Below, in pieces: positions 50,848-64,000 of a DNA stretch of 64,000 nucleotides. The stretch comes from Anoplolepis gracilipes (Eukaryota; Arthropoda; Insecta; Hymenoptera; Formicidae). Each line of letters starts with the position of its first letter. Positions within the stretch are counted from its first letter, which is position 1. Position numbers and translations under genes: made by a program. The stretch covers positions 6,250,501 to 6,314,500 of the forward strand of contig NC_132971.1 in the NCBI RefSeq assembly GCF_047496725.1. Reading direction: 5' to 3'. Below the pieces are notes generated by a model that saw only the letters and a program-made list of their open reading frames with translations, was not told the origin of the DNA and ran no database searches.

Positions 50848-52859
50848 ATGATGATGCTGTTTGTACATATTTTGTGTACTGTGCTGATTGTTTGTGTATC
50901 AGTGGAGGCGTACATTAACGTGGTAGCAAAAACGGATGAAGACAACTTTGTGCTACTTTTAAGAAAAACATCCAAATATGTTCCAACTTGGTCCAGTCTA
51001 GACAGTAGACCGCTTCCATCTTGGTACGATGAAGCAAAATTTGGAATATTTATTCACTGGGGTGTATTCAGCGTACCTAGCTTTGGCTCAGAATGGTTTT
51101 GGAACAATTGGAAAGGTTGAATGCTTTCATATATTTTATATATTCTATATTCTGTTTCATATATTTACTTTTATTCAATATTTCAATATATGTATACATG
51201 TGTGATAATTATATATTCTTATGTATATTTTTTGTATAATATTGCAGAGGAGATTATAAGTACAAAATATCATGATTTTATGAAACAAAGGTATCCTCCA
51301 AATTTTACCTATCAAGACTTTGCACGTGATTTTACCGCTGAATTTTTCAATGCATCTGAGTGGGCTGAATTATTTAAAGCATCAGGTGCAAAATATCTTG
51401 TACTGACAAGTAAACATCATGAAGGATATACATTGTGGCCATCAAAATACTCATTCAGTTGGAATTCTATGGATGTAGGACCTAAAAAAGATCTTATTGG
51501 TAATACATATTTAAAATATAATAATTATATATTTGTATAAAAAATGTAATCAAATTTTTTATATCAAATATATATCAAGAATCTTATACATTCCTTCTGA
51601 AAATAGGTGAACTGGCAGAAGCTATTCGAAGCAAAACAAACATAAGATTTGGCTTGTATCATTCCATGTACGAATGGTATAATCCTCTTTATCTAGCGGA
51701 TAAAAAAAATAATTTTACAACAGATACATTTGTAACTAAAAAAATAATACCAGAGTTACAAGAATTAGTAGAAACTTATAAACCAGAAGTAGTTTGGTCT
51801 GATGGAGATTGGGAAGCATCAGACTCTTATTGGAAATCAAAGGAATTTTTAACATGGTTATACAATGAAAGTCCTGTGAAGGACACAGTCGTAGTGAATG
51901 ATAGATGGGGCAGCAATATGCCATGCCATCACGGTGGTTTCTTTACATGTACTGATCGTTTTAATCCTGGTAAATAAAATTTAAAATATATACTCTATAT
52001 ATATATATATAATAATTTAAGTTAAGAAATAGATATTATTAAATAAAAGTTGATTAATCACATTTTATTTATATTATTTAATTATATTACATATTTGATT
52101 AATTATATATTTTTTAACAAGATTTTACTCTTTTTAGGTGTACTTCTCTCACACAAATGGGAAAACTGTATGACTATTGATAAAAAGTCTTGGGGATTTC
52201 GTAGAAATGCTGTTTTATCTGAATACTTTACATTAGCAGGCTTAGTGAAAGAATTAGTAATCACTGTAAGCTGTGGTGGAAACTTACTGATGAATGTTGG
52301 ACCAACAAAAGATGGCATAATCTCACCAATATTTGAAGAAAGACTGCGTGGAATGGGTAAATATGTATCTGCCGTATCTTATCATATTATTTACTAGTAC
52401 CTACATACATGAAATTAGATATTGATTTTCTGATAATCTCTTATGTATAAGTAAACGTTTTTTTTTTTTTTTAGGTGCTTGGCTAGCAGTTAATGGAGAA
52501 GCTATTTATGATACTAAGCCTTGGTCTGTACAGAATGATACTTTAACAGGAAGCACTTGGTACACACAAAGTAAAAATGAAGAACAACTATATGCCTCAA
52601 TTTTAGAATGGCCAGAAGATAATATTTTATTATTAGGTTCACTTAAAATTTCAAAAAATTCCCAAATACAATTACTTGGCTATTCGACAATTATTCCTGT
52701 AAGTATGTTCTTGTCTTTGTCTAGTTAATATAAAGAATGTAATAAAATAACTTTATATATAAATTTTAGTGGAAGCAGTCCGATGATAAATTAGAAATAT
52801 ATTTACCTGTTAACGCATACAGAGGACAACCAGCTTGGGTACTCAAGATTAGAAAGTGA
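50848..52859 (+). CDS. Fuca: Alpha-L-fucosidase (GH29)
   Basis: Exons 50848-51115, 51248-51499, 51607-51969, 52138-52356, 52475-52698, 52770-52859; 1,416 nt, 471 aa plus stop. Residues 1-21 form a hydrophobic signal peptide ending near VSVEA, so the product enters the secretory pathway or lysosome. GH29 blocks follow in order: WYDEAKFGIFIHWGVFSVPS, NFTYQDFA, SKHHEGYTLW, PEVVWSDGDW (the nucleophile aspartate is about residue 239), NDRWG, KWENCMTIDKKSWGFRR and SCGGNLLMNVGPTKDG. The last two exons give the C-terminal beta domain, ending in AWVLKIRK. The enzyme removes terminal alpha-L-fucose from glycoproteins and glycolipids. The first intron has a non-consensus donor (GTTGAA). Convergent with CNDP2; the coding ends are 254 bp apart. 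The family call is certain. Confidence 0.97.
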
Positions 52860-53113
52860 TACATAAGATGAGATTTTATATAAAAACAATTTGTTTTAGA
52901 AATATATATATGTATATATATATTTTTTTTTAACCAAGTATCTTGTACATAAACCTTAAAAACTTCCATAAAGAAAAATCATTTAAAAATATAATACAGT
53001 GTTTTACACTCATAATTAAATTTGCACATCTGAACATGACAGAGAACATCAGGCTCCAGTTTGTTATATATCATAAAACTCATCCTTGACAAACAAGTTT
53101 CATCAACAAAGTA

Positions 53114-54977
53114 TTACACTTGAGCTACCTCATATAAGTAAGCTCCAAGTAATTTTGTCTGCAAATAGGAATAAAATCAATTATATAATGCTTACAGTTT
53201 TATATAATGAAAATATTCAGAATTAGTCGATTTCTTTAAAAACGTGAATTCAATGCTTACCCCTTGGATGTAATTATGTACATTCAATTTTTCGTTTTGA
53301 GAATGTGCACCATCATCGCCCTGTCCAACCGGTAAGAGCAGTACATTTTTACCAGTAACTTCCTGGAATGTGAGAGTAACTGGAATTGACCCGCCTTCGC
53401 GAGAGAGATCGGGCTCCACATTGTAAACATGTTGAGTAGCTTTCCGGCCGGCCACGTAATTCGGATGTTCAGGATTCTCAGACCATGGTTTTCCGCCGTG
53501 ATACATGCTTACATTCATGATATTCGGGCTACCTCTGGCTTGCCATTTTTTATTGATGTATGCAATTACTTTTTCAGTTGTTTCCTCTGGAGTCATATGA
53601 GGTACTATTCTGATTGAAAACTTGCCAATAACTTTGCTCGGAATTACCGTTTTCGCTCCTGGCTCACTAAAAGCACCCTGTATCCCATGAAGGGACAAAC
53701 TGGGTTGCCTCCAACGATGCATCAAAAGTTGAATCTACAGGAATAGATACAAATTGGAACATCAACATGTTTCTAAATATATATAAAATATGTAAAAACA
53801 AAAGAAAACATATATATAAATACCTTATCTTCTTTGTGTAACAATTGCTCAGTTCCAATTGTTTCCTTAAATTCAGCCACATCAAAATCTATATCCTTAT
53901 AACTGGCCAATTCAACTTCTGTTATTTTAGTTACATTATCATAAATACCATCTACCAAAATATGACCATTAACATCAACCAGGGTATTCATTAAGTAAAT
54001 CAGATCTGCCATGGCTTCGTGTACACATCCACCAAAGGTACCACTGTGTAAATCCTTGGCAGCACAAGTGACTTCTATGAGAAAATAGCAAATCCCTCGC
54101 AGACCATAAGTAATACATGGTTTTTTAGTACCCAGCCAGTAATTATCAGATATGCAGACATAATCTACATTCTTTAGGAAGCTATTTTTTTTTGCCCAAA
54201 GGAGTTCATCTAAACCTTCACTTCCACTTTCTTCCATTCCCTCAAAGACAAACTATGGAAAAGTTCCAAAAAGACTTAGTATATATGCAAAGATAATATC
54301 ATAAAAGAAATATTAATTGATATAATATTAAGTTGAATATTTTCAAATATCTTATTAGAAAATACCTTGAGATTAACAGGAATATCAATTGCAGTTGCTT
54401 TGTAAGCTTGCAACGCATGTATCCAACATAGAACAGGTCCTTTATCATCCGTACTACCTCGTCCAAAAAGTTTTCCATCTTTTTCAGTAAGAATAAAAGG
54501 TTCAGTATTCCAACCATCTTCTTTTAATGCTGGTTGTACATCCAAATGTCCGTACAAAACCACAGTTTTCTTCTTTGGATCAGATCCAAGATCTCCAAGT
54601 AGTACAGGAGGTAACGGAATCTCGCTACCATCAGGAAGAGTTTGTTTGCCTACGTCAACCAATTCTGTAGTTGCACCAAGATTTTTCAATTTCAGTTCTG
54701 CCCATTTCATCATTTTTATTATTTCACTTCTATGATCTGGCCATGCTGACACAGATTTAATAGCTACTGCTTCTTTCAAATTATTTATATATTCCTGCTT
54801 ATGTTCATCTATATAGCTATAAAAATTTAAAATAAGAGTTAAGAGCAAAAAAAAAACTACAAAATATATTTAATCAATCAAATCCATGCAAATCTTTTTA
54901 CAAATGCACTCTTATAAAATTAAAATATGAAACAAAACATACTTAAACAACGTTTTCAATGTCGATGGTAATGCCAT
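53114..54977 (-). CDS. CNDP2: Cytosolic non-specific dipeptidase (M20 family, CNDP2)
   Basis: Coding exons, complement: 54943-54977, 54366-54816, 53824-54252, 53261-53734, 53114-53158; 1,434 nt, 477 aa plus stop, matching the ~475-aa family length. It starts MALPSTLKTLFNYIDEHKQ. Two-metal site residues of M20 peptidases are visible: His102 and Asp104 in YGHLDVQP, Asp135 in STDDKGP, Glu169-Glu170 in GMEESGSEG, the aspartate of ISDNYWLG and the late histidine in DDGAHSQNEKLN. The dimerisation/lid domain holds LHSGTFGG, MHRWRQPSLSLHGI and REGGSIPVTLTF. It hydrolyses a broad range of dipeptides, including Cys-Gly from glutathione, in the cytosol. No anomaly was seen in splice sites or frame. Divergent from HPS3. 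Confidence 0.97.
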
Positions 54978-56502
54978 GACTGTTAAATAATGGTAAAATA
55001 CTGTGCTCGACCAAACACAATAGACGATGAAATTAATGTCAGCTCGGTGTGTCCACTCTTATTGTTGTAAAAAGGCGTATTTCTCTTGAACATATGTGCA
55101 ATAAACACCCACTAAAACTGTAACGATACAGATATGAGTAATACATTATTATGAGTAATACAATAACGTGATATCTAATCTTTTTCTTTTACATTATCCA
55201 TTCAACATTTAAGTGTATTCCATTAGAACCTTACATATCACGCACACGCGTAACCAAATATTAGTGAATCTTTTATTTATATATATGTTTTTTACATAAT
55301 TTAAAATTGTAAACAATTATCGCTATAACTTTTTTTCTTATATATTTTTTAAGTAAATTTGCACAATTCACAGTTACCTCTGTTATCACATGACTGCGAA
55401 TATTCTACGCAGTTTTTGATTGGCGTAAACATATGTTTGTTATCTGTTCATTGGCGTAGCATATATTTCTTTTTTGATGTATTAAATTAAATTAATATAT
55501 TAATGACTACATTCTACTTTTTCATAATTCTTGATTTTAATTTTTTTTTAATTTTAAATATAGCATTTTGCAGATAAAATATTTTAGTCTTAATAGGGAA
55601 ATAAAACGAAAAAAAGTAAAGAGTAGAATACATATATATTCATTTTTTTCAAATTTGAGAAAGTTTGAGAAAAATAAAATAAAAATAAAACATGTTTCAG
55701 TTTCAAGAAAAACGCTTATTCTATTTTGTATTACATATTACAGAACGTGTCGTGCGCAGATTTTAATGTATAAATATGAAACCATATAATTTCTACATCT
55801 CTATAGTATTTACTTATATTACTACATTGAGCTCTCAACACCAGTGCAAAATCCAAGCATATTTATCCGGAACTAAATACCTTCAAACAATAATGTTATA
55901 TCGATGTTTGACGTTTGGCCCGTCATCGACTCAGCTTGACGCTTGACCTAGCCTAACCTACTTGTCAAGCCCGTTGCGCGCAAGCGCGCCATGTTGATTA
56001 ACGTCAAACCGACTGCATCTGACATCTGACAAGTCTGTCTTCCTTCTAATAATTGTTTGTTCGAATTACATCTTATCAAGAACGAAGCATCCCGAATATG
56101 ATGCCGGTTGTTGGAAATCATCGCGACATAACCCTGCTTATTAATGCGATACGTCTATCCTCCTAGTGTCATATTTACGCTGATTTACAGTGCATAGATT
56201 GTGGGAATGTCAATGAATGACGCACCTGCAAGCTTCGTTAACCTGAAGCTTCCCGGAGGAGCATCCGAAGGATTGTCACTTTCTTCATAGAATCCGCTGA
56301 AAGTCATATTTTATTTATACTTACGTGCATGCAATACTTTTGATACACATTTTGCAAACATCGACATAAATGGTCAGTTATAATGACGCTTATATGTAAT
56401 TGTCAACGAAACGAAAACACTTCAACGAAAGTATAAAAATACAGTATAATAATGCTGTGTTACACTATAATATAAGAAACGATAAAAAGTACAGACGCAA
56501 AT
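54978..56502. promoter_or_regulatory. Divergent promoter region between CNDP2 and HPS3
   Basis: This 1.5-kb stretch holds both promoters. The HPS3 side (55,900-56,060) has a GC-rich patch with TTGCGCGCAAGCGCGCC, partly palindromic and NRF-1-like, running into CGCCATGTTG, which fits the YY1 consensus CGCCATNTT. The CNDP2 side is AT-rich, with two ATTGGCGTA motifs near 55,419 and 55,451 that include inverted CCAAT boxes. No coding exon seen; the frames near 55,568 and 56,400 look like chance. Confidence 0.4.
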
Positions 56503-59500
56503 ATGGTACGCGTGATAACAGTGCACAATTTCCAGGGGCAAAATGTCACCCAGATCGAGGAACCCACAGCAACGTGCACGGCTACCAGCCAGAGGCGAGA
56601 GATGCTCCTACTGGCGCTGTCCACGCACTGCGTGGAAGTGTGGGAGCTGATGAATTCAGATGTTAAACTGCGTACTGTTTTCCCCACAGTAGACATGATC
56701 AATCAAATGGTACATTGCGCTAAGGGAGATTACATCGTGACACTGGAATCAAAATATCTCAGAGACACTGCGAGCAATAATCATGCGAATAGAGTCACTT
56801 CTAATTTTGTAAGAATTTATGTGAATTGGGCTGCGGTGAAGGATCAGAGTCAGCCAATGCGAGCCAGGATCGCCGGACGTGTTACTCCAAGTTTGAATCG
56901 ACCTTTGAATAGTTTGGAGATGATAGAGTTACCTCTAAATATGCAACCTACATTGATCGCCTGCTGTCAGAGCACTGGTAATTTATTGGTAGCCTCAGGA
57001 AACAGTGCTATTTTACACGAGTTTAAAATTGAAACGCAACAAGTATCAAAAATGAAATTCATAGACTTTGAGCCTAGACCATGGTCTTTGGGATTTTCAT
57101 TCGCACCAACACACATGGAAATTGTAGAAGATTTTATAGCAATTATGGATAATATAAATTTATCTGTTTTTCGTCTCACAAATTCAATGTACGAAGATAT
57201 TGATCAACTTAGCTCTTTAACTTCTACAAATTCTTCTTCCGTTGATAAGACATCCATATCTACAGACTCATCTCTGGTAGAAAATAGTCTTGGAAATGAA
57301 GATATATCATTACAAGGAACAAATACAAAGCGCAAGTCTATAGATCAAGATTATCAACACATGACATCTGAAAATAATGAGACAGTAGTGACCAATGTAA
57401 AATCCAAGGATAAAAAGCATAAAAGCACAAAAGGAAATACATGGTATAAATTAGAAATTGCTGATTTCAACAGAACAAAGCCAAGTAATAATAAGGATTT
57501 CATAGACTGGGAACACTTGATATGCAACGAGAAAGATGAGATGCATAGACTAATAACGCATGGGATTATCGATCCCACTTCGCAATCATTCACAGTGAAT
57601 TTGCCATTAATAAGTTCAGAAAGGGCTGGACCAGGTCACGCTCTCAGCCCCTTTGTCTTAAATTCAACGGATATAAGAATTTTCATCAAGACAACCTCGC
57701 CTGACATAGGTTGGTCTGAAAATTACATAATAAAAAATTTGTTATGTCTGAAAATCAACGTTGGCAATAATAATGTCAAGATAGACGGAATTCTAGATAT
57801 CTTTAGATGTCTAGTATTGAAACCATTATATATGAAGAGAGAATGTAACATTACTGGCGTGAAAAAATCCATGTTGAAATCTAACAAGTACAGATATTTG
57901 CAGGGTGTGAGTTGTTTCATTTGTACTACACAGGAGGGATACTTGTACCACTTTTCGGCAGCGAGCAATAGTTCCCTGGATGCGACGTGTCTGACTACTT
58001 ATCCATTTACTGCACCTGTTCATCATGTAGCGTTGGAACATACAATACTTCATGCATTGACCGAGGCTGGTCTCGAGTCCTACACATTACGTCTTTCTCA
58101 TCATATTGCAAAACTTTCAAATTGCATAGACGGCGTTAGAGCAACTTGTCCCAGTGCTGCTGAACCAGTAAGTCTAATCGGTTTGAGGCCGTTCCTAGGG
58201 ATACAAAAACTATTGCATACAAAAACTTACATAGTATTGTTGGCTAAGGCTGACAGTTCTTGGACCATGTACTCTCTAAATCTACCTAAACTTGAGAATG
58301 TATATTTCGATATCTTGAATGCAGCAAAGAATCATAAATCATCTAGTCCAAGTACTTATCGACATTTGCTGGGAGAAGCACATACTTTGATACGTTTGGC
58401 AAAAGATGTATCTTACAACGATTTAGATAACGAAGAATTCGACGACGCGACACATAAAAATGATCTTAAATTGAAAAATCTCTATAATCAATCTTGCGCA
58501 TTACTCGCAGATTATTACATACGATCGGAGATTGAATCGGACTGGGATTTGTGTATTCCCTATTACAAGATGTCTGGGTTGAAGCCTTCGGAAGTGTTGT
58601 CTAGAAAATGCAGTCAGGACGCACCTGGACTTTTAACTTTCTTGATGGATGCGCTTTTCACGATGAAAAACGGATCCGAGGCGGACGCGCTCTTCCAAGG
58701 GTATAATATTATAGAAATCATTTGTAAACTGGAGAAGGAAGATCTGTTGAAACTGATTTTTGGCAGTCCTGTATTGAGGGAATACGCTACTGAGAAATTA
58801 ATAAATCTTCTGTTGACTCATGAGACCGACGACACTGTCAAACTTGCTTTGGCACTCTTGTACATCCAGGCCGACAAGCAGGAACAAGCAGAGCGAGTGC
58901 TGGAACCAGTTTCTGTGCAATGTATTAAGCAGATTATCCTGGCGCGCTGGGAATTGCTGTTCGATATAACTGCAATGAAAAAGAGGAGCCCTATGGTCCC
59001 CACTTTCTCGGATTTTGCCGGTACTTTGATGCTCATAAAGAATACCACTTTTGCAGATATTCTCATACAGATAATAGAAGACGAAGGTGCGTTGTCGTTG
59101 CATCAAATCATACAGGTATTCCTGGAATATTTACCGTCACGAGTTGGAAGAGATGGACACAATGCTGCAGCTACGTTACAAGTTTTTCTCGAGAAATATC
59201 TACACGATTATTTCAGCTCAAAGTCCATGATTGAGTGGCCGTCAGTCATAAATAAAAATCAAATACGCTCAGACTTTGCTCTCGTCGAAGCGTTCAAGTT
59301 GTTAGTGCGATCGTATTTAGGTAAATTAACTCAAACGAAAGTGTATAAAACTGATTCGCAAGATGATGAAGAGAAGAACGATAAGGAGTACTTCATGTTC
59401 GTCAAGTATCGACCCAGTTATTTGAGTAAAATGCCACCATATGCTAAAGATTACCAGAAAATTTTGAACATGAACGATTTTAAAGATTTAACGAATTTTA

Positions 59501-60182
59501 ATAATGCATCCGAAAATGAAAAGATTATACCCAAAGAATTGTTTAAGCTACAATCTATATTGTCGTGTGAATTTTTACCTGTCGAGTGTTTGCACGAGGT
59601 CAAGCAATTCCTTGAAACACAAAATATTGATGGTAACTTATCTCTCAAAACTTTATGCATTCAGAATACGGAAGAAGTAACGACAATTCTGATGGATGAT
59701 TGTCCACAGGCTGTAGTACAATATGCAAAGGTACTTGTGATATATATATGATACTACATTCAAACGTAAATCTTGCCAGAATATTTCACTTGTCTTTCTG
59801 TTTCAGGATAAATATACAAAGGACACTGAATGGAAATATCTTATCGAATTAACACAGGATAAAATTGCAGCTTCAATGATGCAACAAGATTTACAGCTTT
59901 TATACACGCAGATCATGAAGGGTAAGTTAAATATTATAATAAAAACATAATATGTAAATAGTATATAATATAATAAAATAATCTCTTTTTGAATTTGTAG
60001 AGATCTTGAATTATTTGCCGCATACATTACCTATGAAAAGTCTTCATCGCGTCTTACCAAGAGATGACATGGCAACGTTTCAACGATGTACTGAAATGTG
60101 CAATCAAATAATGCATGCGGATCACGTAAAATCTTTGATAATGGAAACCGGGCAACAACTTTTGACAACTCTAAAGTTGTGA
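56503..60182 (+). CDS. HPS3: Hermansky-Pudlak syndrome 3 protein homolog (BLOC-2 subunit)
   Basis: Exons 56503-59730, 59807-59921 and 60001-60182; 3,525 nt, 1,174 aa plus stop. One very large first exon carries over 90% of the protein. The N-terminus (MVRVITVHNFQGQNV, then CVEVWELM, GDYIVTLESKY and VRIYVNWA) fits the beta-propeller-like start of HPS3 proteins. A polar low-complexity insert (about residues 240-315) is followed by conserved stretches such as ALEHTILHALTEAGLESYTLR, ending in an alpha-helical C-terminal half. HPS3 works with HPS5 and HPS6 in BLOC-2, which directs cargo from endosomes to lysosome-related organelles such as pigment granules. The start lies after an in-frame-free AT-rich leader and begins ATATGGTAC. 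Somewhat longer than the ~1,000-aa vertebrate protein, mainly in the linker. Confidence 0.88.
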
Positions 60183-62255
60183 AGATAGGAGTATTTATTA
60201 AATATTTATTAGCTAATTTCTAGTCAAAGGAAGTGATAACTGAAGAATTATAAATATAAATTCCAATATCACGTTTTAACAATTATATCATGGAAGACTA
60301 CTTTGTGTGCACTTATAATCACAAATTTACTATTTCTACAAATGTTTCAGACATATGTTCCTGATCAATGCAGTCACATAAGCTAATGTTCGTTAGTTAA
60401 TAGTTGTGCTGATGCACTCATTTTTAATGATGGATAATCGTCATCAATTATAAAAAAAAAAGCTCGAAGACAAATACTAGAAACAGAATTCGTCTATAAT
60501 TAATTGTTGAATCATGTTCTATATATATATATTATATTATGACTAAAGATGTAAAAAATGTGTCCCAGAGTAAACAAAATGCAATCGTTTTAACATACAA
60601 ATTTGAAAAAAATTAACGTATACATAAATTAGAAATTTTATGAGACGAAAGAAGCAAGATTCTTGGAGAAGAAAAATGAATATCTTTCTTTACAAGGCGA
60701 AGCTGTTTATTCGCCATGTGCTTACACAAACGCAAATGCACGCACAAAACTGTGTTAAATTAGATACGCATTATGTATGCGTTATCTTGTGAACCCTTTA
60801 TAATATGCCAACAGTGTGTTTGTGAAAATGTGTGAGACACCAAAATTAACGGATCAAATTTAATGAGATTATAAAATTATATTATAATTGCTTGCATTTA
60901 AAACTAATTATATAAATATTTAAACTATTATACAGAACTTTTATTTTATTATATAGAATTGTAAAACTTTTCAAAATTTTTTTCAAATTCTTTTTGCTCT
61001 GGGACAGATATCTTTAGCAAGATGAATTTTATTAAAATAGTTTTTATCAAATCTGTTGATCCTAATGAATAGTTTTATGTAACCAATTTTTAAGTGTTAC
61101 AAAATATGTAACTTTGATGTGCCTTTAGGAATGATTTCTTCTTTATTGTAAATCTAATTATGTTAGACTTGATCAATATTTATAATTCATTATAAGATAA
61201 AAAATACATAATACTCAGCAATTGTTCTTTTAAATTTTCTTTATATCTTATTTGCAATTTTTATTAACATTTTTATTCTTAACAGAATACTCGTAATAAT
61301 TAATAATTATCAACAATCATTATTAGACTCAATATAAAAAAATTTTTCAAATTTTTATTAATGTTACAGTATATATGTATATAACATCTGATATATGTCT
61401 AACAATACGTATAAAAACACACACATATTCGATAATTTTTGATAAAACATTTTACAAAACAATGTTACAAATAAAATTTAACTGTTGTTTTTTCGTGTAA
61501 ATCCAAAAATGTAATTAATTATAGAGTTTTATTCGAATTTCTGAAGTCACTCCTCACTCCCTTTATGAATAAACGAGAACGAATTTTCAGTAAAAAGGCC
61601 CTTTAAAGATATGCAACTTTCTCCTGAATAATTTTTCGATTAGTTAAATATTTGTGGATTTAGAAGCTTGTAACACGTTGCATAGGCCATCCTATGTGTG
61701 TGTGTATGTGTGTACATATATATATATATAATTGTACCATTATATATTATTGAATGTGTTCATAATTATATTGTTAAAATAACATAATTATCCGATATTA
61801 ATTATCTATATTATTTTAATTACTTTTCCTAATTTTATTGTATATTTTCTTAATAGTTTATAGATATACATAATATTACATATTGAACTATATTTTTTGT
61901 CAATTATATTTTAAAAATTTTAAATGAATATATTTATTTGAAATTGGTCAAAGAATCAGTATGCGAACGAAAATTCAATATCTTGTATTATTATATATAT
62001 ATGTATATAGTATATATATATACATAAGTATATATATGTATATAGTATATATATATATATATATAAGTATATATATATATATTTGCATATTTTTTTTTGT
62101 TTTTAATTATTTAAAATATTCTAGATTTTATTTTCCCTAATTATGCTTTTCTAAAATATATAGTAGAAAAAACACTTTCGTTTTTTACCTGTATACAAAA
62201 TAACTTATATAAAAATTATTCATATTGTGTGATTTATCACACAAATGTTATCTAT
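60183..62255. other. Intergenic/3' UTR DNA between HPS3 and PEX5
   Basis: Both neighbours end here (convergent), so part is presumably 3' UTR. It is AT-rich with TA/TATG microsatellites at about 61,700-61,735 and 61,990-62,085. No coding exon or TIR element recognised. Confidence 0.55.
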
Positions 62256-64000
62256 TTATATAATTTCAAATTCCTTATTTAACTTGGACAGATCTCTGGA
62301 AAAAAAGAAGAATACATACGTTTTGAACATAAATTATCGTTATAAAATCCTTCATAGCTTATATTAACTATAATAAATAAAATGACCACAAAATTACCTG
62401 TTTTCCACAGCTTCCATCAATTCATATTTATGCATCAACGATATGACTAATCTTAATGTAGACCATATTGTGTTTGACATTGCTTTAGGAGGTACATTGC
62501 TGGCCTGTGGACCTCTTCCTGCAGCTTGCTGATTTAATGCTGTCAAGAGATGTTCCCCTGCTTCTCTATATCGTATGATTTCATTGACATGAGATATTGA
62601 TAACAATATGCGATATTGATATTGCTCTCTACTTTTTTCTTTATACTTTAAAAATTATGTAAAAATAGTTTATATTTACTTATATACTCCCAGATTAACA
62701 CAAGATATGCCGAGATTGTAACGTGCTCTAATAAATCCAGGCGATAACTCTAAGGCACGATGATACGCGTTTACAGCTTCTGCCGATCGCTGGCCATTAG
62801 CCAGAGTTGCACCCAATCTATTCCATAGTCTGGAATCCTTTTGGAAATGTACAGTTATCAAATATACAAATTAACTTAATTCGAAATGGGAATAAGTTAC
62901 ACTTACATCAGGGCGTACTTGTAACGCTGCTTGGAAACAATCTACAGCTTTGTTGTAATCACTTGACAAATTAAATAATATACCTAGTCCACACTGTACA
63001 TCCGCATCAATTTCATCCCGGGGATTTATTCTCGCTGCTTGAATATATAAATCTTTGACTTCATCATATACTTTACTACAACAAAGTTGTTATGTTAAAA
63101 ATAATTTCTCAACATTAAAACTTATTTTTAACTTACTCATATAATAAGGTAGACACACTAAAATTTGAATGTTCTTCTCTTTTAAGATTAGACTCTGGAA
63201 CTGATAGATGTTTATATTTTTCATTCTTTAATAACCACTCCTTCAATGTCAGACAAGCTTGCTTCTGATACGATTCATTTGCATAAGAAGCTGCTAACGC
63301 CATGAGAGCAACATTGTTAGATGGATCCAAGCACAGACAACGATTTAAAGCGGAGATAGCCAAAGGATCTTGTTCGTTCTCAGCTTGTGTTTTACCAAGA
63401 AGTAGCCAGGCTTCAATATTATTTTCGTCCTGTTGAACAGCTGCTTCAAAACAAAGTACAGCACTTGGTAAATCTCCCGCTTCTAATTGTTTCTTGCCTT
63501 CTGCCAGTGCATTTGGTAAATCCTTCATAGGATTTGTTTCGCAAAATTCATATTCTTTGTTAAATGGATCATAATATGTGTCAAACTCTGATACCCATGG
63601 ATGTGCAGAAGAAAGCCCATCTGCAGATGCTTTGTCCCATTCGTCTTGAAACCGTTTCCATAATGAATCTAAATTATATTCTAAAATGTATCAATCATCA
63701 TTTTTATGTTAATCACAATTATATACATACATACACAAAATATGTATTTCTAAAGAGCAGTTAAAAATACCTGAGGATGGATTTTCCTTTACAAATTCGT
63801 CTATCCATGTACCTGCAGCTTCTAAGTCTTCTTCTACTTTGTTCAAGACTGTACTATCATCGTTAAGGTTATCAATTGAACTACCTTCTGTTTTTTGTTG
63901 ATCTGTATGATATTGCTCTATCCATTCTTCAGATGGATTATCCAAGGCTATTGTTTGAGTACTTTCTATTGGAATATCACCTTCTTGTTTCATGAATTTC
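62256..64000 (-). CDS. Pex5: Peroxisomal targeting signal 1 receptor PEX5 (5' partial)
   Basis: Coding exons in the window, complement: 63771 to beyond 64000, 63137-63680, 62907-63075, 62680-62837, 62398-62565, 62256-62295. The stop is at 62,256-62,258; the N-terminus lies off the right edge. The unstructured N-terminal part shows WxxxF/Y pentapeptides (WIEQY, WIDEF, WVSEF) that bind PEX13/PEX14. The C-terminal TPR domain follows: LLGKTQAENEQDPLAI, ALMALAASYANES, the conserved linker around DLYIQAARINPRDEID, VQCGLGILFNLS, LWNRLGATLANGQRS and ARYNLGISCVNLG. It ends MSNTIWSTLRL and ENRDLSKLNKEFEII. The TPR domain recognises SKL-type C-termini and carries matrix enzymes to the peroxisome. The conserved N-terminal cysteine that is ubiquitinated during recycling is outside the window. 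Splice phases agree throughout. Confidence 0.96.

Noticed and set aside
56400..56666. 88-codon plus-strand frame overlapping the HPS3 start
   Set aside because: Runs out of frame with the conserved HPS3 N-terminus and resembles nothing known.
1..64000. tRNA, rRNA or other structural RNA genes
   Set aside because: No cloverleaf-like sequence with A and B boxes or conserved rRNA stretch was noticed, though a covariance-model scan was not possible by eye.

Overview
This is an AT-rich animal genomic window with small spliced genes, many (TA)n/(CA)n microsatellites and numerous short terminal-inverted-repeat (TIR) elements. The proteins are insect-like: a pathetic-like SLC36 transporter, tandem luciferase/4-coumarate-CoA-ligase-like genes, HPS3, PEX5, UCHL3, CNDP2 and a GH29 fucosidase. 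I infer an insect, probably a hymenopteran and perhaps an ant; the species is not determined from sequence alone.

Region 1-24,420 is a tandem array with a period of 11,077 bp and then 10,401 bp. Each unit holds a complete minus-strand gene of the acyl-adenylating luciferase/4CL family (A1 at 1820-4509, 542 codons; A2 at 12905-15600, 538 codons), followed by decayed relatives (B1, B2) and nested MITEs or fold-back elements. The third unit (from 21,479) is cut at about 23,563, where the 3' end of an A gene is joined to the middle of a different decayed paralog (C). A1 and A2 keep every splice site and the reading frame, yet the catalytic motifs of the family have been lost. Part of exon 3 is hypervariable between the copies, with an excess of replacement changes.

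Region 24,421-46,734 holds one gene, a minus-strand SLC36/pathetic-like amino-acid transporter (coding exons 26611-32999, 477 aa). A GC-richer probable non-coding first exon ends in a donor at 40,861. The rest is AT-rich intron or intergenic DNA with MITEs and a palindrome.

Region 46,735-64,000 is a compact block of housekeeping genes: UCHL3 (-), alpha-L-fucosidase (+), cytosolic dipeptidase CNDP2 (-), HPS3 (+) and the C-terminal part of PEX5 (-, running off the right edge). UCHL3/FUCA and CNDP2/HPS3 are divergent pairs; FUCA/CNDP2 and HPS3/PEX5 are convergent. Several serve endolysosomal, peptide or protein turnover (fucosidase, dipeptidase, BLOC-2 subunit HPS3, the SLC36 transporter), but nothing shows that they are co-regulated. 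Exon coordinates were worked out by hand from splice consensus, reading phase and family similarity; for every gene complete in the window the exon lengths sum to a whole number of codons.
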